Below, piece after piece: positions 14,321-29,244 of a stretch of 64,000 nucleotides of DNA. The notes below the pieces were generated by a model. It saw nothing but the letters and a program-made list of their open reading frames with translations. It was not told where the DNA came from and did no database searches. The position numbers were made by a program, and so were the translations under genes. The stretch spans positions 248,001 to 312,000 of the forward strand of contig JAPFBL010000317.1 of the NCBI GenBank assembly GCA_026182355.1, in the 5' to 3' direction. Position 1 is the stretch's first letter; each line of letters starts with the position of its first letter. The DNA is from Hermatobates lingyangjiaoensis. Taxonomy: Eukaryota; Arthropoda; Insecta; Hemiptera; Hermatobatidae.

Positions 14321-17300
14321 GTAATTCAAAACTTATAAAACACAAGTAAAACTGTTTTTAATCCTACAGAAAATATGCAACAGAAATTAGTAAGGCAAGA
14401 TTGATTTTAATAGTCAACTCCAAGTAAATATTTTGTTTCCAACTCCAGTTTTATGCCATAAGTTCTGCTTAAAGTGTAGAAAGTGGCTAGTATATGAACA
14501 TGAGTATAAGTTATATAAGTATGATAACTTATGAGCAAGTCATAAAGTTATCATGATAATGAGTAACACAAAAATAGTTAGTTGTTCTATTTTGTTTACG
14601 GGATAGTCTTTACATTCCCTTGTCCATTCTATACCGGTGCATACATTTTGATAGAACAAGCATTTAACAAACAATTAGTTTTTGAAAAAAAATGTTGGTT
14701 TGAATTACATTACTAAAAGGCAGTTCGAGAAGGGTTAAGGGTGTGACTGTTTTGCTACTGCTCTTGTCTCCCATGTAAACGAGGATGCCTGAAAACATAC
14801 TGATTGCAGAAACCACGTGCTTCGTTCCCGACAGGTCTCTGTGCAGGGGACCAGTCAAGTTGTTCCTTGAATGATTCCACATTGATTCTTTTTTAAAATT
14901 ACCTGAAATATAGTTCCTAAAATACATTTTTTTAAAATTAATTTTCAAAATAATATTTATTGATTATCCATTAAAAAAGACAACCTGTAAAAATCATATT
15001 TATAAGGGAATAAAAGATTAATAATTTAAAAAAAAGATAATAGAAAGTAAATATCATAAAAGAATGTAAATACTGATTTTAGTGAAAAAAAATTCTGCAA
15101 TAAACACAGGACAGTCAACAATGGAAGAGATAACCGCAATGACAGAAGAAAAATGTAAAAGGTTTAACAACCTATTGAAACATCTTTAAACTTCTTCATT
15201 CTTCCACGATTCTTTTCTTGATTTCATAAATTTAAAACCTCAGGAGCAGGATTGATATGTCGAAGAAACGACAATCAACGATGTATTTTACTCCTATATA
15301 TTAGAAAAATATTGCAGTAAAATCAACTAAGATGTGTTGCTCATGATCATGACCCTTGTAATGTTCGAAATGTTGAAAAGTCAGTTTAATCTCTGATATT
15401 CATTGTTTAGGTTACTTTTATTATTTTTAGTTATCAGTTATGTTCGACCACATTTAATTTATTTCAGAAATCAAACAAGATTTAATAAAAGGAAAATCAT
15501 TTACAAAAAAAACTGTTGTTTTTTTGTTCTTTTAGCGAGCTGTGTCATTCCTCTCTTCTTCCTCCTGATGACTGTCAACTAGAGATGGGCGTATCGAATA
15601 CGCGGTTACCATACCAACACGACTACTTTCCAATTCTTCGATATGTATTCGGTCGACCTCTTATGCTACGAATATAAGGTAGTCGTATCGGATTCGTTCT
15701 TATCAAATACCTCTTTTACCCTTCTCCCTATCACTGATTACGTCGTCACCAAACACCCGCCAACTCCTACTCATTCCTCTCTTCCTGCCAATTATAACGA
15801 ACGATTTTTTTTCTCAGCACATGCACCGTTGCCTCAAAACGACCAGCAAAGAGGACTGGTAATACCTCTTCATTCCGCCCTCAGGCTTGAGACTGTGAGT
15901 GACCTACATCTGGTGTTTGAGCATCTCTAGTACTTTGTTTTTATCTGTTTTTGATTGTCCTATGATGTATTAAGAAATTTTACCACTATTAAATAAATAT
16001 ATCCATTTACTATACCAAGTATCTTTTTTCTACTGTTTCTTTTTCTCCGTTCTAAGGAATATTACAACTACAATATTTTTATAAAGCATTTTAACTTATT
16101 AATAATGAATTCTACCATTAAGTTGTTTAATATAAGTAGGCCAGTACCTAAAAAATAATATATTTTTTTACTAACGATGTTAAAAATAAATTTCTGGCTT
16201 ACAATAATTTTACATTGTAGAAAGCTATAATATATGTTCGTGATGGGATAAATAATGAAAGTGTCAAGTGATTAGGAAAAATGATTCGATACTCAAGATA
16301 CTGGATAGCCAAAAGAGTGCATTGTATTCGAAAGTAGTCGTACTCGATTCGCGAGAGTATTCAATATGCCCATCTCTACTATTAATGATACTGCAAGTGC
16401 ACTAATTTATAAAGTGTAAACCCTGATCGATGCTAATCCTAAATAACATATCCAAGTAGTGATTATTTCCTCCCAATAAAAATTATTAATATAGTCCATG
16501 CATCAAATGTTATATATAATACAAAAAAAGAACTTTGTTAAAGGGTAATTTTCTACTAACCTGTAGTATTTCATAGCATAATTCTCAAGACTATACTTTA
16601 TTTTTGTTAATTGGCCGTAATAAAGACTTTCCATTGGTCTACTTACTTTTAATTGTAAATATTGTTCCTGAAATATATTTGAAGATTAGTGCTCTATTCT
16701 AAGGAACTTAATTTAATCTAGTGCAACATTTTCTTTTTATTTATTATTTAAGCATGTACCACAAATGTATTACATATTTTTATGTACAACATTGTGTATA
16801 AAGTGCCAAAAGATAAGAACTCATTTTTATGAATTTAATACAAAAATAAAATATAACTATATTCTAATAAGTGTAAACTTTTTATTTAAGAATTTAAGTC
16901 TGAACTAGTTTATACCAAATCAAATATGTACTTGTTTAAACAGAATATAAACAAAAAAGTTCAAGTTATAAGAAATTAAAATTAATTCTAAATGAAATTA
17001 TACCGAACTGAATTGTATATCTTTATCTATTTCATGGTATCGTGATCAAAGAAATAAGTACAAGTATATATAAATTGTAAACAAACTTACAAAATTTGTT
17101 TGTTTGTTTTCCAACGCCCACACTTATGAAGCTTTCACTTTATAGTGCTATTCTAGGGGCGAAAATTGTGGTTCATTTATTATTAGGCACCTATTTTAGT
17201 AATGGGAGAGCCACCTTTTTTGCCTAACTCAAGTGTATTTAGAGTAGGGATTTTTCACGAGTAGCTGACATGGTACAGGCTCGGTAACGACGGTTTAACG

Positions 17301-20300
17301 TCCTCTCCGAGGGACGACGTGCTCAAATGTTTCACCACCCGCGTGAATAAATCGAGGGTCAGGTGGGTTTCGAACTCCGGACCTACCTAGTCCAGAGGCG
17401 AGTACATTAACTACTGAGCTAACGTAGCTCCAACTTACAAAAGTAAGAATATTTAAAATGAAATGCTATTGACTGTACAAATTTCACGGTAACACAACGG
17501 AATCTTACAGCGAAGTGATTGGAGTAAGTTATGCTAGATATAGACAGTGTACTCAAAACTGAACAGTCTCCGAGGACAACAAAGTAAATTTCTTGAGTTA
17601 ACTTGTCACATAGTAGGCCATTCTTTTTAGTAATGATGGTGGATTTTGAAATACAACAGAAGTGTTTTTGTCAATGTGTTTCTTGAGTGCTTTCTCAGTA
17701 TCTATCCTGTGGTTCACTTAAAGTTTTAATCCAAATCTGGAGTAATGATGAACAGATAAGAACTTACCATGATTGAATTGACGGGTTTATCAAGGGAGGG
17801 GATAGCCATGACACATTCACAGGGAAACTCTCCCCACTCTTCGCTTCCATATTTCTGACCAAGCAGCCAACCTTCGTGCCTCCTATGGTCGTGCACTACT
17901 ACTATGTCACCTTTCTTCAAGTTTAAAAAGTTATCATCTGAAATATGAAAGCAGAATGTATAAACCTAACGATATGCCCATATCGATAAAGAATAAGGGC
18001 ATATCGTTATGCCCTAAAAGAATAAGTTTGTTAAAAAAATTATCATAATGACTAATGATAACTTCTCATTAGTCATTATCATTAAATAAAAAATATATTT
18101 TATCTATTTTTAGTAATTATCTTCATTTTTGAACAGATTTTAATGGCGACTCGACATCAGAGTGATCTACATAGATTATCTCAAGGACAAATGCTTTTCT
18201 CATAATCATTTTACTCATTGTAAAATAAAAAATCAAAAAATATGAAGTATAAAAATCAAAAAAAGAAAAATGTAATTGATAAAGAGGTTACTTACCAGGA
18301 GGCTTGAAGTCTTTTTTCGCAATAACAAACCTAGAATAATATTTCAATTGACTAATGATATTCTCTACAGTTTCGACTGCTTCACTAGCTTGTTGAGTAA
18401 GAAAAATAAAGGTGTTTCCATTTAATAATTCCAAAACTATTTGTAAGGAGGAGTTGATTTTATTTGCCCTGAAAATATTTTTTTTTTCTTCTTTAAATTA
18501 TAAACTTGTATAATAAATGACGCTCAAATTAAATAGAGTACTACAGTAATAATGGAAATAAATATACATACCAAGTAAAACATCTTCCGATCATCAAGTA
18601 ACTTATTCTAAGAACTATTTGCCCTGAATCTCCCATTAAATATAAACCATCTGAATTGATTGCCATAAGTATGTTTTTCTCTCCTAGATCTACACCTGAA
18701 AAGATATAGTGGGTAAATGTATGATTTAGCCCTTCATATTGACTGCTCCGGGCGGCAAAAACAATTACTATGCCACTGGATGTATACTACTTCTCGATTA
18801 GTGTGTATACGTATAGTTATACGTTATAGTGTTAATAGTTAAAGTTATAGTGTGTGTCACGTATAGTTATACGTGAAAGGTTCAGTAAGTATTGTCAAGT
18901 AGTACATTAGTCAGTCATATGAAAGAATTGTTTTCGTAGTCCTTTGGTCTTATAAGTTGATAGTCTTATTAAATGGCTCGCGCTCCTCTAGTCAGATCTT
19001 GTCAAAGAAGGTCATGAGAAAGGGAAGTTCTATAGTTCTATCTCATATATCAGTTCATATATCAAGATAGCATAGTGAAAAATGTAGTTCATTCAAATAA
19101 GATAGAAATACATAAATTGTAAATATTTAAACTAATTGAAGTGAATTTACCCACCAGCAGATTGAGTAGTTTTATAATATTTAGAAAATATAAGGGGCCA
19201 TTTTTTAACTGCAAAAGAAACAACATCTTTCTTTACATCCTTCTCACTCGACTTCATACAGATAAGAAGATTCTAGAACAATAACAAGTTTAATTAAGCA
19301 ATATAAATATTCATAAGTCACATTCATATTTGAAACAAAGCTGTTAATAGTAGTTTATAAAAATGGCATAATGTATTACCTTTTTGAATTTGTCTAAAAC
19401 TAGTTGAATCCATTGGGAATTCGTTCTCTGTTTCTGAAGCTTTTTAGGAATGATTTCATCAACTACTTTGATTATGATATCGGTAAAAAGCTTTTCTTTA
19501 TAATTAATGTAATAATGTTGAGCAACAATGGAAGCCATTTCAACCTGGAAATCATAATTTGCAGAAACGTATTTGAAACAATAAATTATTTTCTTTTACT
19601 TTTATTTTAAACAATATAATAAAAAAAATAAAAGCATACTTTCAAACAGTACTCAAATTATTAGATAGTAATTAAAAAACGTTTATTTATTTATTTACAT
19701 GCCAGTTTTTGGTAAGCTTTTCGTTTTTTATTAATCTTCGTACAAAATTTTGAGTAAAAGCAGAAAACAGCAAACTACGATAATATTTTTAAAACTATGT
19801 CTGTCATATAGTATCCAAACTTTGACATATAATAAAGACAAAGTTATTTATGTCACCGAGGACAATAAATAACCAAACGAAAAAGGTGATACATCACCTC
19901 AAAGTAGTACTGCTACTTGCTACTACTGCTTGTAGTAGTAGCAGTAGTAGCAGTGTACAACCCTTTAGAATGTTAATGAAACATTCCTCCTTTTTGTTTC
20001 TGGCATAAAAAAAAATACGAGCGGATTAAATTGTTAGATTGTCAGCACATTTGACAAGTAATTATGCTGCTTAACTTGCAATTTTAAATACACAGATATT
20101 ATATTTTAATTGTAATCATTATGTACATTAACCACATATTATCGCATAACTTCTTGGAAACAAGACTTTTCATTTTCTTGCAAGCAGCATTTGAATACAG
20201 GTTTGATTCAAATGATTACCGATTAACGTATTAACTAATGGGTGGAAACAATCGTGTCATCTTGAAGTGGATACCATCCGTATAATTATGACTGCAATAT

Positions 20301-23300
20301 TTATGAATTAATAGAGGTAATTTCCCGTGAAATGTTTCAAGTAATTAGTTATTTTTATTTAGAAATACATATTACGTTATTAGTAACACCATTAGGAATA
20401 CAATTAGTACGTAAATACGTCCTTGAAGTAACTACGAATTACTAACGTAGAAATGACGTTGCCCTATCATTTAACGATTAAGGGATTATAAAACTATTCA
20501 GTTACCGCTAGATTTGAAGGTCAGTAAAGCATGGACAAACAAACAACCCTATTTAAATAATGGATATTAAAATCATATTTTCATTAATAAGCAAATAACT
20601 TATAATTACATCTGAACATCTGTAGTAACCCTGTTTGATCCCTTTAATAATTTGATGATACGTAAGATTGACAGCAACTGGGTCATTTTTATATTCCATT
20701 TCAATTGGGGAAAATATTTGCTTCTTAAAAATGATTTTCCATGGAGATTTTAATGGATGGATTCCTTTTGCCTGCGCTAATTCTTCGCAATAACTCACAA
20801 CATCTAAAATGTGATTTTCCTCATTGTTCAATATATATTCCTGAAAAATTGTATCATATAAAAATTTAAATAAGTTTAAAATACATTATAATACATTGTA
20901 AATATATTTTTATAAGTCTTTATTTAACCTCGCCAAAGATGTTGATGCACAGTGTCAAACCAAATGTCTCTTGGATACTTAGATAGTCAAATATCTGAAC
21001 ACAAACTTCATCAGTAGTAGTGGCTGGGTCTATTGACACATTTAAGACCGTATCGTCCGCAAAGTGTATATTTATAATCAGGTCTGTCTTTTTCTTCAGT
21101 GCCTGAAAACAGATAGTCATTAGAAATTCATTAGTGGTGCAGTCAATTACTACGGAGTGTTTACTCATTCATAGTTATTAAATTCAATGAATATTTAAAT
21201 CATAGAATACCTAAGTTTGTTTAAAACAAAAAGATTCACCTGCAGTTCAAAAATTGTTGGAGGTTCCTTTCTAATTCCGTTGAGATGTACCCTTAAGAGC
21301 CGATCTAAAGTTGACAATTGGTTCCCACTGTGATAAATAAAATGGCACAAAGTAAGCATTAATTTACTGCTTGGAGGAAAGCTTGAAGTGCAGAAATACA
21401 GAAGTAGCCAGCCTCTTTGAACTGATTTAGTTTTTGGATTATCCACAAGCTGTTTGCAAATTTGGCAATAAATTTCATCTCTGAAACATTTATTTATTTC
21501 AAGTAGTGAAATTAGAAAGACGATTATATTAGTAGGATAATTTCAAATAGATAAAAAATATTTATTTCAATTTTTTTTTTCTTGAAAAACATAAATTTTT
21601 GATTTACTTTTTGTACTACCTCTTTGCAATCCTCGAGATCATTCTGTCTCTTTCTTTATTATCACTCCCTATCTCTCCTTTCTACAGCATAGTTAGTAGT
21701 AGTAACAGTAGTAGCAGTATACAACCCTTTAGATTGCAGTAGCTGTCCCACAAGGGAACACACACAGGCCGAACATTGGGTCCTTTGTGATACCACACAA
21801 TGAAGATTAATTCAACATTGGGAGCCCTAAATTTTGCCTAGCTCAAGTGTATTTAGGGATCATTAACGAGTACCTGACATCGTACAGGCTCGGGTGAATA
21901 AATCAGGCGCCAAGTGGGATCAAATCCTGGACCTACCAGTTCATTCATTCTCTCAGCTTCCATTAGTTCACCCTCCATCGTTCTTTCTCTCCTGCTGTAA
22001 GTCTTGGTTTTTGTTTTTTCCTAGCTCTCCCACTTTATTTCTTCCTTTGTTGAAATCGGTTAATGGTTTACTTCCAATACCTCAATTAAAGAACGATCCC
22101 TTTATACCTCTTTTCTTTTTCTAATCCCTTACTCTCCCTTTCTACCTCTTTATTCCTCTTTCTTACTTTCCCTAACTATCGGTCATTTACAACAGAGTTA
22201 ATTATGAAAGGGTTAATTACCCTTTCGCCTCTTTGAATGAAAATGTTTACTTCCCTTTGGCCTCTTAAATCGACTATAGACGATTGCAACATTTTTCCCA
22301 TTTAGCTCTAAGTCGACTCTAGTCCAGTTGATAATTTTGGTGAGCAGAATGTAAATTAAAGAGAAAAGGTACTTGTAAACAAAATCAAAATTGTATTAGT
22401 GTAAGAATTGCCCAAATCAATCCCCATTGTGCATTATCCTATGCTTCCAAGACTGCCATACACTGAAGGATTACAAAAAGAAGTTGTAATTGTTGAATAT
22501 ATGCACATTCTAATCATTACAAAGAATATGGTTATTTTATAAATGGAATTTTGTTTTCAAATGTATTTGTCAGTTTTATTATTTTTTAGTATTTTAATTG
22601 AAAATATATTTCTTCCCAGCTCTGACTGTTAATTTTAAAAAAAAAAAACAATTCATTCCAGTGACCAAAGTAGACCTGAGGTGCTAATGGTAACTCTGGA
22701 AATAAATTCGACCATAACTCGACTTAAGAATTTAAATGGAAAATGTATTATTCATCTATTTATTTTTTTGGAAATTTAATTAAGTATTCTATTGCTATTC
22801 ATATTTATATTAAAACTTTATTATAATAACTTCCCACTATTTTAACTTATCGGTCAAAGTTATATGAATGATACATTAAGAGACATCAGGAAAAGGAAGT
22901 ATTAGGTGACAATATACCTATAATGGATATATCTACAATAATATAACGATAATGATTTGTTGACCATTCACATCTCACTAGACAAAAATTGTGAGATTCT
23001 TTCTTGGATCGGCTAACCGGTAAACTTCCTCCAGTACTGACGACCTTTTCAAATGTTTTCAGACACTTTCGTCAATTTTCGATGAATTTCAAATGGTTTA
23101 ATGTTCTTTGTGTTCTTAAGCAGTATAACCATCGACTTGGTAATAAAAATTAAATAGAACTAGAGACTAAATGATGGTCTCTTAGAGATCATCAGTCTCA
23201 AACTAGAGACTAAATGATGGTCTCTTAGAGACCATCAGTCTCAAACTAGAGACTAAATGATGGTCTCTAGACCATCAGTCTCAAACTAGAGACTAAATGA

Positions 23301-26300
23301 TGGTCTCTAGACCATCAGTCTAAACTAGAGACTGTTGATAGTTATGGAGTCAACAAGCTCACAACAAACACAGCAGCATGGCTACCAAGAGACGCACGAT
23401 AAGTTGTTCTTTTAGCTACAACGCTTGAAGGCCTTATTTTGATGATTTCCTCGTGGATTAAGTTAAATTTTTGTTTCTCTTTACTTGGGTTTATGAAGTA
23501 AACATTTTTTTAGATATACTAGAAAAATAATATAAAATATACTGTAGGAATGAATGCATTACCTTAACTCTGGATGTAGTATACCATGACCAATTATAAA
23601 ATACAGCTTTTCCAATATTGAAGTTTTACTGTTTCCAATCCACTGGCTATAGCTGTCCTTTAAGTTCGCTTTAGACAATCTGCTTCTTTTGATTTCAGAA
23701 CTCAGTTTTGTTCTACCAAACAACACTTCACTTTTATGATTTGTTGTCAATGTATCTGAAAGCCTTTGCTCTGTTCGTTGAGCTTCTTCCCTCTAAAGCA
23801 CAGACTTCAATTTACCCTATTTTTCAAAATTATGATTACAATGGTATAAATAAAAATAAATGATTTTTGTATTTTTCTTTCTTTCTTATAAGCGTAAGAA
23901 ATTGTCTAAATTGGCAATAGTACAAACATACTCCTAAATATTAAGTAAATAAATATTTATATATATGAGTAAAATCGTCGAATTGCAGGAAAACACATAG
24001 ATAGAAATACTCGTATATGAGATATTATTATCAACCGTCATACCTCGTCTATTGCTGGTGAAGTCGCCCGACCGGTTTCACAATGGCTGCATCATCAATG
24101 TAAACTTTCAAAATCACGGATATCTAAATCCGTGATTTTGGAAGGTTACATTAGTACCATTGATGATGCAGCCATTGCGAAACCGGTCGGGCGACTTCAC
24201 CAGCGATAGACGAGGTATGACGGTTGATAATAATATCTTATTTACTAACCTCTATGGCACTAACAATATGCAGAAATATATAAGTCACTCCTTTATTTTG
24301 ATACCCATTAGGACAAGTGGTTGGCTAATTGGATACGCATCGATTTGGTCCTCCTAGCCAAGAGTCTTAAACTAGCCTTGTAAGAATTCCTATCTAGCAG
24401 CACTGAGTAAGTGTCTAACTACTAAGACAACCACTTCTTTTCATGTTGACGATTGGTGTCAAAATATAGAAGTCACTTATGCAATCTTTCTATGTGTTTT
24501 TCTCCGAAACTTGACTTGTCCTAGTAAAATATTTCATTTTTATATAAATGTATACATATATATTCAGGCAACTAAATAATAAATAATAATGTAACAAATA
24601 AATAGAAATACTAACAATATACAAATAGAGCCAGAAAAATGATTATGTTTATTATTTTCTGTATATATGTAATGATATTTTGAAATTATTTAAATAATAC
24701 CTTTTTTTCCTGAACAGAATGATTAACTACTTACCAGTTCAACAATTAACAGATTTACAATAACTTAATATAAATTCAAGCATTTCATCATTACCACAGA
24801 GGTCAGTATTATTAATATTAGAAATATAATATACCGTCTTACCTCGTACACTGCTGCTGTAGCTCTCGGACCGGTTTCGGGTGTCACCCATCTTCAACAA
24901 GGATTTCTTCAGTGCACCAGGTAAGACGGTATATTATATTTCTAATATTAACTTAATATAACTTTAATAATATATTTAAATATCTCCATAATTTATTATT
25001 TTCAATACATTTTGCAATTAGACATAAAATTACCTGAATATTTTTTAAAGCTGATTTATATTCCTTAGAGTTTTCATAATCTTTGGGTAAATTAGGGAGA
25101 AGTTGTTCAATTGCTCCTAAATTGTGTTTCACATTGGGATCCGGGAAATCTCCCATAAATCTCATAATGGTAACATGAAGAGCTTGAGCGACCTTAAAGG
25201 TGTTAATGAAATCAGATTATTTGTAAATAATTAACTGATCAATAAAATATTAACCATTAACAGAAAGAACATTTCAATTATGTTGAAATAATCAACATAA
25301 TCATAAATAATATTAATGATAATATTTTTTCCAAATATTGTTTATAAAGGTTTAAATTATCAATATATAAATTTCTAAAAACTGATTATAAACTAATTTA
25401 TTAAAACCTAACAGGGCAAAGAATACAGAGTGTCCAAAAGAGATACAGAGGAACAACCTTATTTATTAGTAGTAGAAGTAGTTAGAAGTAGCACTTCAAT
25501 AAAAAAAACTCTAAAATTTAAACACGTATCTTTGTCCTAGTCATTGATTTACTAAGTAAATCATATATACTCTAGGGATTATGTTATCAATGTTTTATTT
25601 TACTACACAAAATACATACAAGATCGTTTATAAAAAAAAATTAATGATCAACCAAATAATTAAAACTTTATAATTTTTTTTAACAATTTTTGAAGGTAAA
25701 TACGAAATAGAGTATATAATTGTTTTTTTGTATTTGTGTTTGATTATCATAAAACTGTTTTAACATATTGAAACCCTATTATCAAAACATTTATTATGTT
25801 TTAAACAAGAAATTAATGAAATCCTTACCCATGAACTTTCAATGGAGGTAAAGTTCAAAAGAGGTTGTTTGAGAGGTTTATCAGTATACTGTGAAGATAC
25901 ATGAGTAACAAAATATGCTGCAGCAAATTGGCTGAAAGATAATATATTATTGTTTCTCATAGTATCTTCAAACTCTTGAAGAGCCGTCTTTGATTTTACT
26001 TTGTCCATGGCAATTACCTAAACATAAAATAAGTCATGATCCCGTCAAAAATATTGGAAATCTTAGTAAACATATCATTTTATTTTTTTGTTTAAAAAAA
26101 AAACAAAAACTTTTTAAAAGTCTTAATTTAAGTTGAATGAAAGATCATCAATTTAATTTCAATAATCACAAATAATTTATCAAAATTCATACATATAATA
26201 ATTAATTTCAAATGATTTTTCCAAATACAGTTTTCTTATCTTTCTATCGAAGAAAGAAAATAATGTATGCATTAATTTTTACTAATTTTTTTTCATGGCT

Positions 26301-26912
26301 ATATTTTATTTTACATGCATTAGTATATTATTGCAAATAATGGTACACGATTGTAATGTAAGTGTCTAGTAATGTACAGTCAGTAAAATACTTATTTATT
26401 ACGAATTATAGAAGTATCTGCAATTAGAAATTGGATACTGAACATCGAACAAAGTAGTAACACATTTAGTAACATGTTATTTTTACTAGAATACCCCTAT
26501 CTAAACAATACTATAATATAATACATATGGCTTACTATAATCTACAATTCGTTAAACTAAAACAATATACATAAAGTTTAATGTAGATAAAGAAACATAG
26601 AGAAATTTAAAAAAAGTGTGTGTTTTTAATTTCGTTAAGTTTCTTCATCTACACTGAACTTTATTTGTCCATTTCGAATCGTATTTTCATCGAAAAAGTA
26701 TATATATAAAAAGATTTCACATAAACAAGTGAAATAACAATCAATGATCAAACCACAATAAGAAGTGGGAAAACAAGACTAAGATCTTTCAACCAATCTT
26801 TCAGTTGGGTTTTTGACTCTGACAAAGACCGCTTGTTACGGTTGAAAGATCTTAGTCTCGTTTTCCCATTTCTTATTGTGGTTTGATCATTGATATATAT
26901 AATATATATATT

Positions 26913-26944
<32 letters not shown>

Positions 26945-27014
26945 CATGATTTGTTTTCTTGACCCAATATTTATATGATGTAATTTTAATGAGGGTTAAC
27001 CCTCAAAAAAATTA

Positions 27015-27056
<42 letters not shown>

Positions 27057-29170
27057 CAATATAAACAAAGAAACATAGAGAAATCAGAAGAACACACTTA
27101 CAGTCTCTAATTTTCGGTTTGAACCGTCTTCAGGAGAGATAACAGAGGGAAACCAAGCGCACTGGATCAGAGACGGTTGGAGACCAACAGTGTTGCCGCA
27201 TGCACGCCCGTTCACAGAAAATAAGGTAGACAGGAATCAATTTATAATTAATTTATAATTTATAAAATAAAATAATGGAATATGAAAACAATAAATATAT
27301 AAAAAAGAAAAAATTGAAAAAATAAGGGAAATTGATACAGAGAAATTGATACATAAACAAAAGTGCTGACTAAGCTATGATAAAATAAAACTAAGAATAC
27401 AAATAATAATGACAAATGAAATAATTTAATAAAAAATGTGAAAAGGCAAGGAACTTTTAGACATTATCGCTTTAGATTGAGGCCAGGTTCACTGCGCGCA
27501 CTTAATAGCCAAATATGGGCTTCTTCGGAGGCTCGTAGTGTGAGATCTTTGCTGTCAGGGGGTATTTGTCGCAGAATCTGTAACCTGTAGCACTCATTAA
27601 AAGGGAGACCGTGGCTATTGGCATGTATGGCAATGGGAAGATGGGAGCGACTATTGACTGAAGCTCTGTGATTGTTCATACGGAGACTAAGCTTGGTGGA
27701 TGCTTGGCCTACGTAGAACGAATCACACTTGGTACACTCCAAACGGAGTAACTCCGTTTGGAGTGTACCAAGTGTGATTCGTTCTACGTAGGCCAAGCAT
27801 CCACCAAGCTTAGTCTCCGTATGAACAATCACAGAGCTTCAGTCAATAGTCGCTCCCATCTTCCCATTGCCATACATGCCAATAGCCACGGTCTCCCTTT
27901 TAATGAGTGCTACAGGTTACAGATTCTGCGACAAATACCCCCTGACAGCAAAGATCTCACACTACGAGCCTCCGAAGAAGCCCATATTTGGCTATTAAGT
28001 GCGCGCAGTGCACCTGGCCTCAATCTAAAGCGATAATGTCTAAAAGTTCCTTGCCTTTTCACATTTTTTATTAAATTATTTCATTTGTTATTATTATTTG
28101 TATTCTTAGTTTTATTTTATCATAGCTTAGTCAGCACTTTTGTTTATGTATCAATTTCCCTTATTTTTTCAATTTTTTCTTTTTTATATATTTATTGTTT
28201 TCATATTCCATTATTTTATTTTATAAATTATAAATTAATTATAAATTGATTCCTGTCTACCTTATTTTCTGTGAACGGGCGCGCATGCGGCAACACTGTT
28301 GGTCTCCGACCGTCTCTGATCCAGTGCGCTTGGTTTCCCTCTCTTATCTCTCCTGAAGACGGTTCAAACCGAAAATTAGAGACTGTAAGTGTGTTCTTCT
28401 GATTTCTCTATGTTTCTTTGTTTATATTGAACTATATTTGTCCGTTTTGGATCGTATTTCCAACGAAAAAAAGTGTATATATATATATATATATATTTTT
28501 ATATATGCATTTTAACTCACTAGGTGTGCAATCCGTAATTGTGTGGTATTCGCTCATACTGGGGTAAATGAATAAATCAAAGTCTCCACACATAAAAGGA
28601 AGGTTTTTTTATTCTACGCTTTTCGAACACTTTAAATGCAGGAGTATTCCTACATTTGGAAGTTTACCTGACGATGTAGTCTTTTCTCTTTTTAGAGTTT
28701 ACTTGTGTACAGAAACTTTGATTTTTCTATTTACCCCAGTATATAGATAAATATCTTCAATATAGATGATAATTGAACGTAGACAAATAAAATTAAATAT
28801 AGATGAAGACAAATTAGACAAAATTAAAAACACACACTTACAGGATCTAATTTTCGGTTTGAACCATCTTCTGGAGGGAAAACCAAGCGCACGATACAGA
28901 GACTGTTGGAGACCCAACTAATACAGAGACTGTCTCCAACAATCTCTGTACCAGTGCGCTTGGTTTCCCTCTGTTATCTCTCCTGAAGACGGTTCAAACC
29001 GAAAATTAGATCCTGTAAGTGTGTTGTTTTTAATTTTTTTATATGTCTTCATTTATATTGAACTTGATATATATATATATATATATTGATATATATATAA
29101 TATATATATATATATTGATTATATATATAATATATTATATATATATTTATATTATATATATATAGTATAT

Positions 29171-29244
<74 letters not shown>

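Larger units (their letters stand above)
24020..24245. mobile_element. Palindromic hammerhead-like repeat, family G
   Basis: Inverted arms meet near 24125 (AAATCACGGATAT / ATCCGTGATTTTG). Each arm has ACCTCGTCTATTGCTGG-type outer sequence and a hammerhead-like block. Confidence 0.65.
27057..28475. mobile_element. Palindromic PLE: two GIY-YIG ends, head to head, 1-base spacer
   Basis: Arms of about 690 bp, nearly identical, meet at CAAACGGAGT/ACTCCGTTTG around 27747 with a single central base. Each arm has a GIY-YIG coding end, an AT-rich tail and a family D hammerhead, then (AT)n. It lacks RT. Confidence 0.9.
28745..29062. mobile_element. Palindromic hammerhead repeat, family D
   Basis: Inverted arms meet near 28925 (CAGAGACTGTTGGAGACC region). 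Both arms have family D hammerhead sequence; a long AT microsatellite follows at 29063. Confidence 0.75.

Noticed and set aside
15330..15400. A small missing exon between myosin exons 29 and 30
   Set aside because: The apparent phase conflict was solved by a better acceptor at 14917; candidate sequences here contain stops.
15550..15580. Hammerhead core CTGATGA next to the hAT-like MITE
   Set aside because: No helix II, GAA or stem III follows; the match is to the short box only.
23158..23332. CRISPR-like palindromic repeats
   Set aside because: No spacers between units; it is a simple tandem array.
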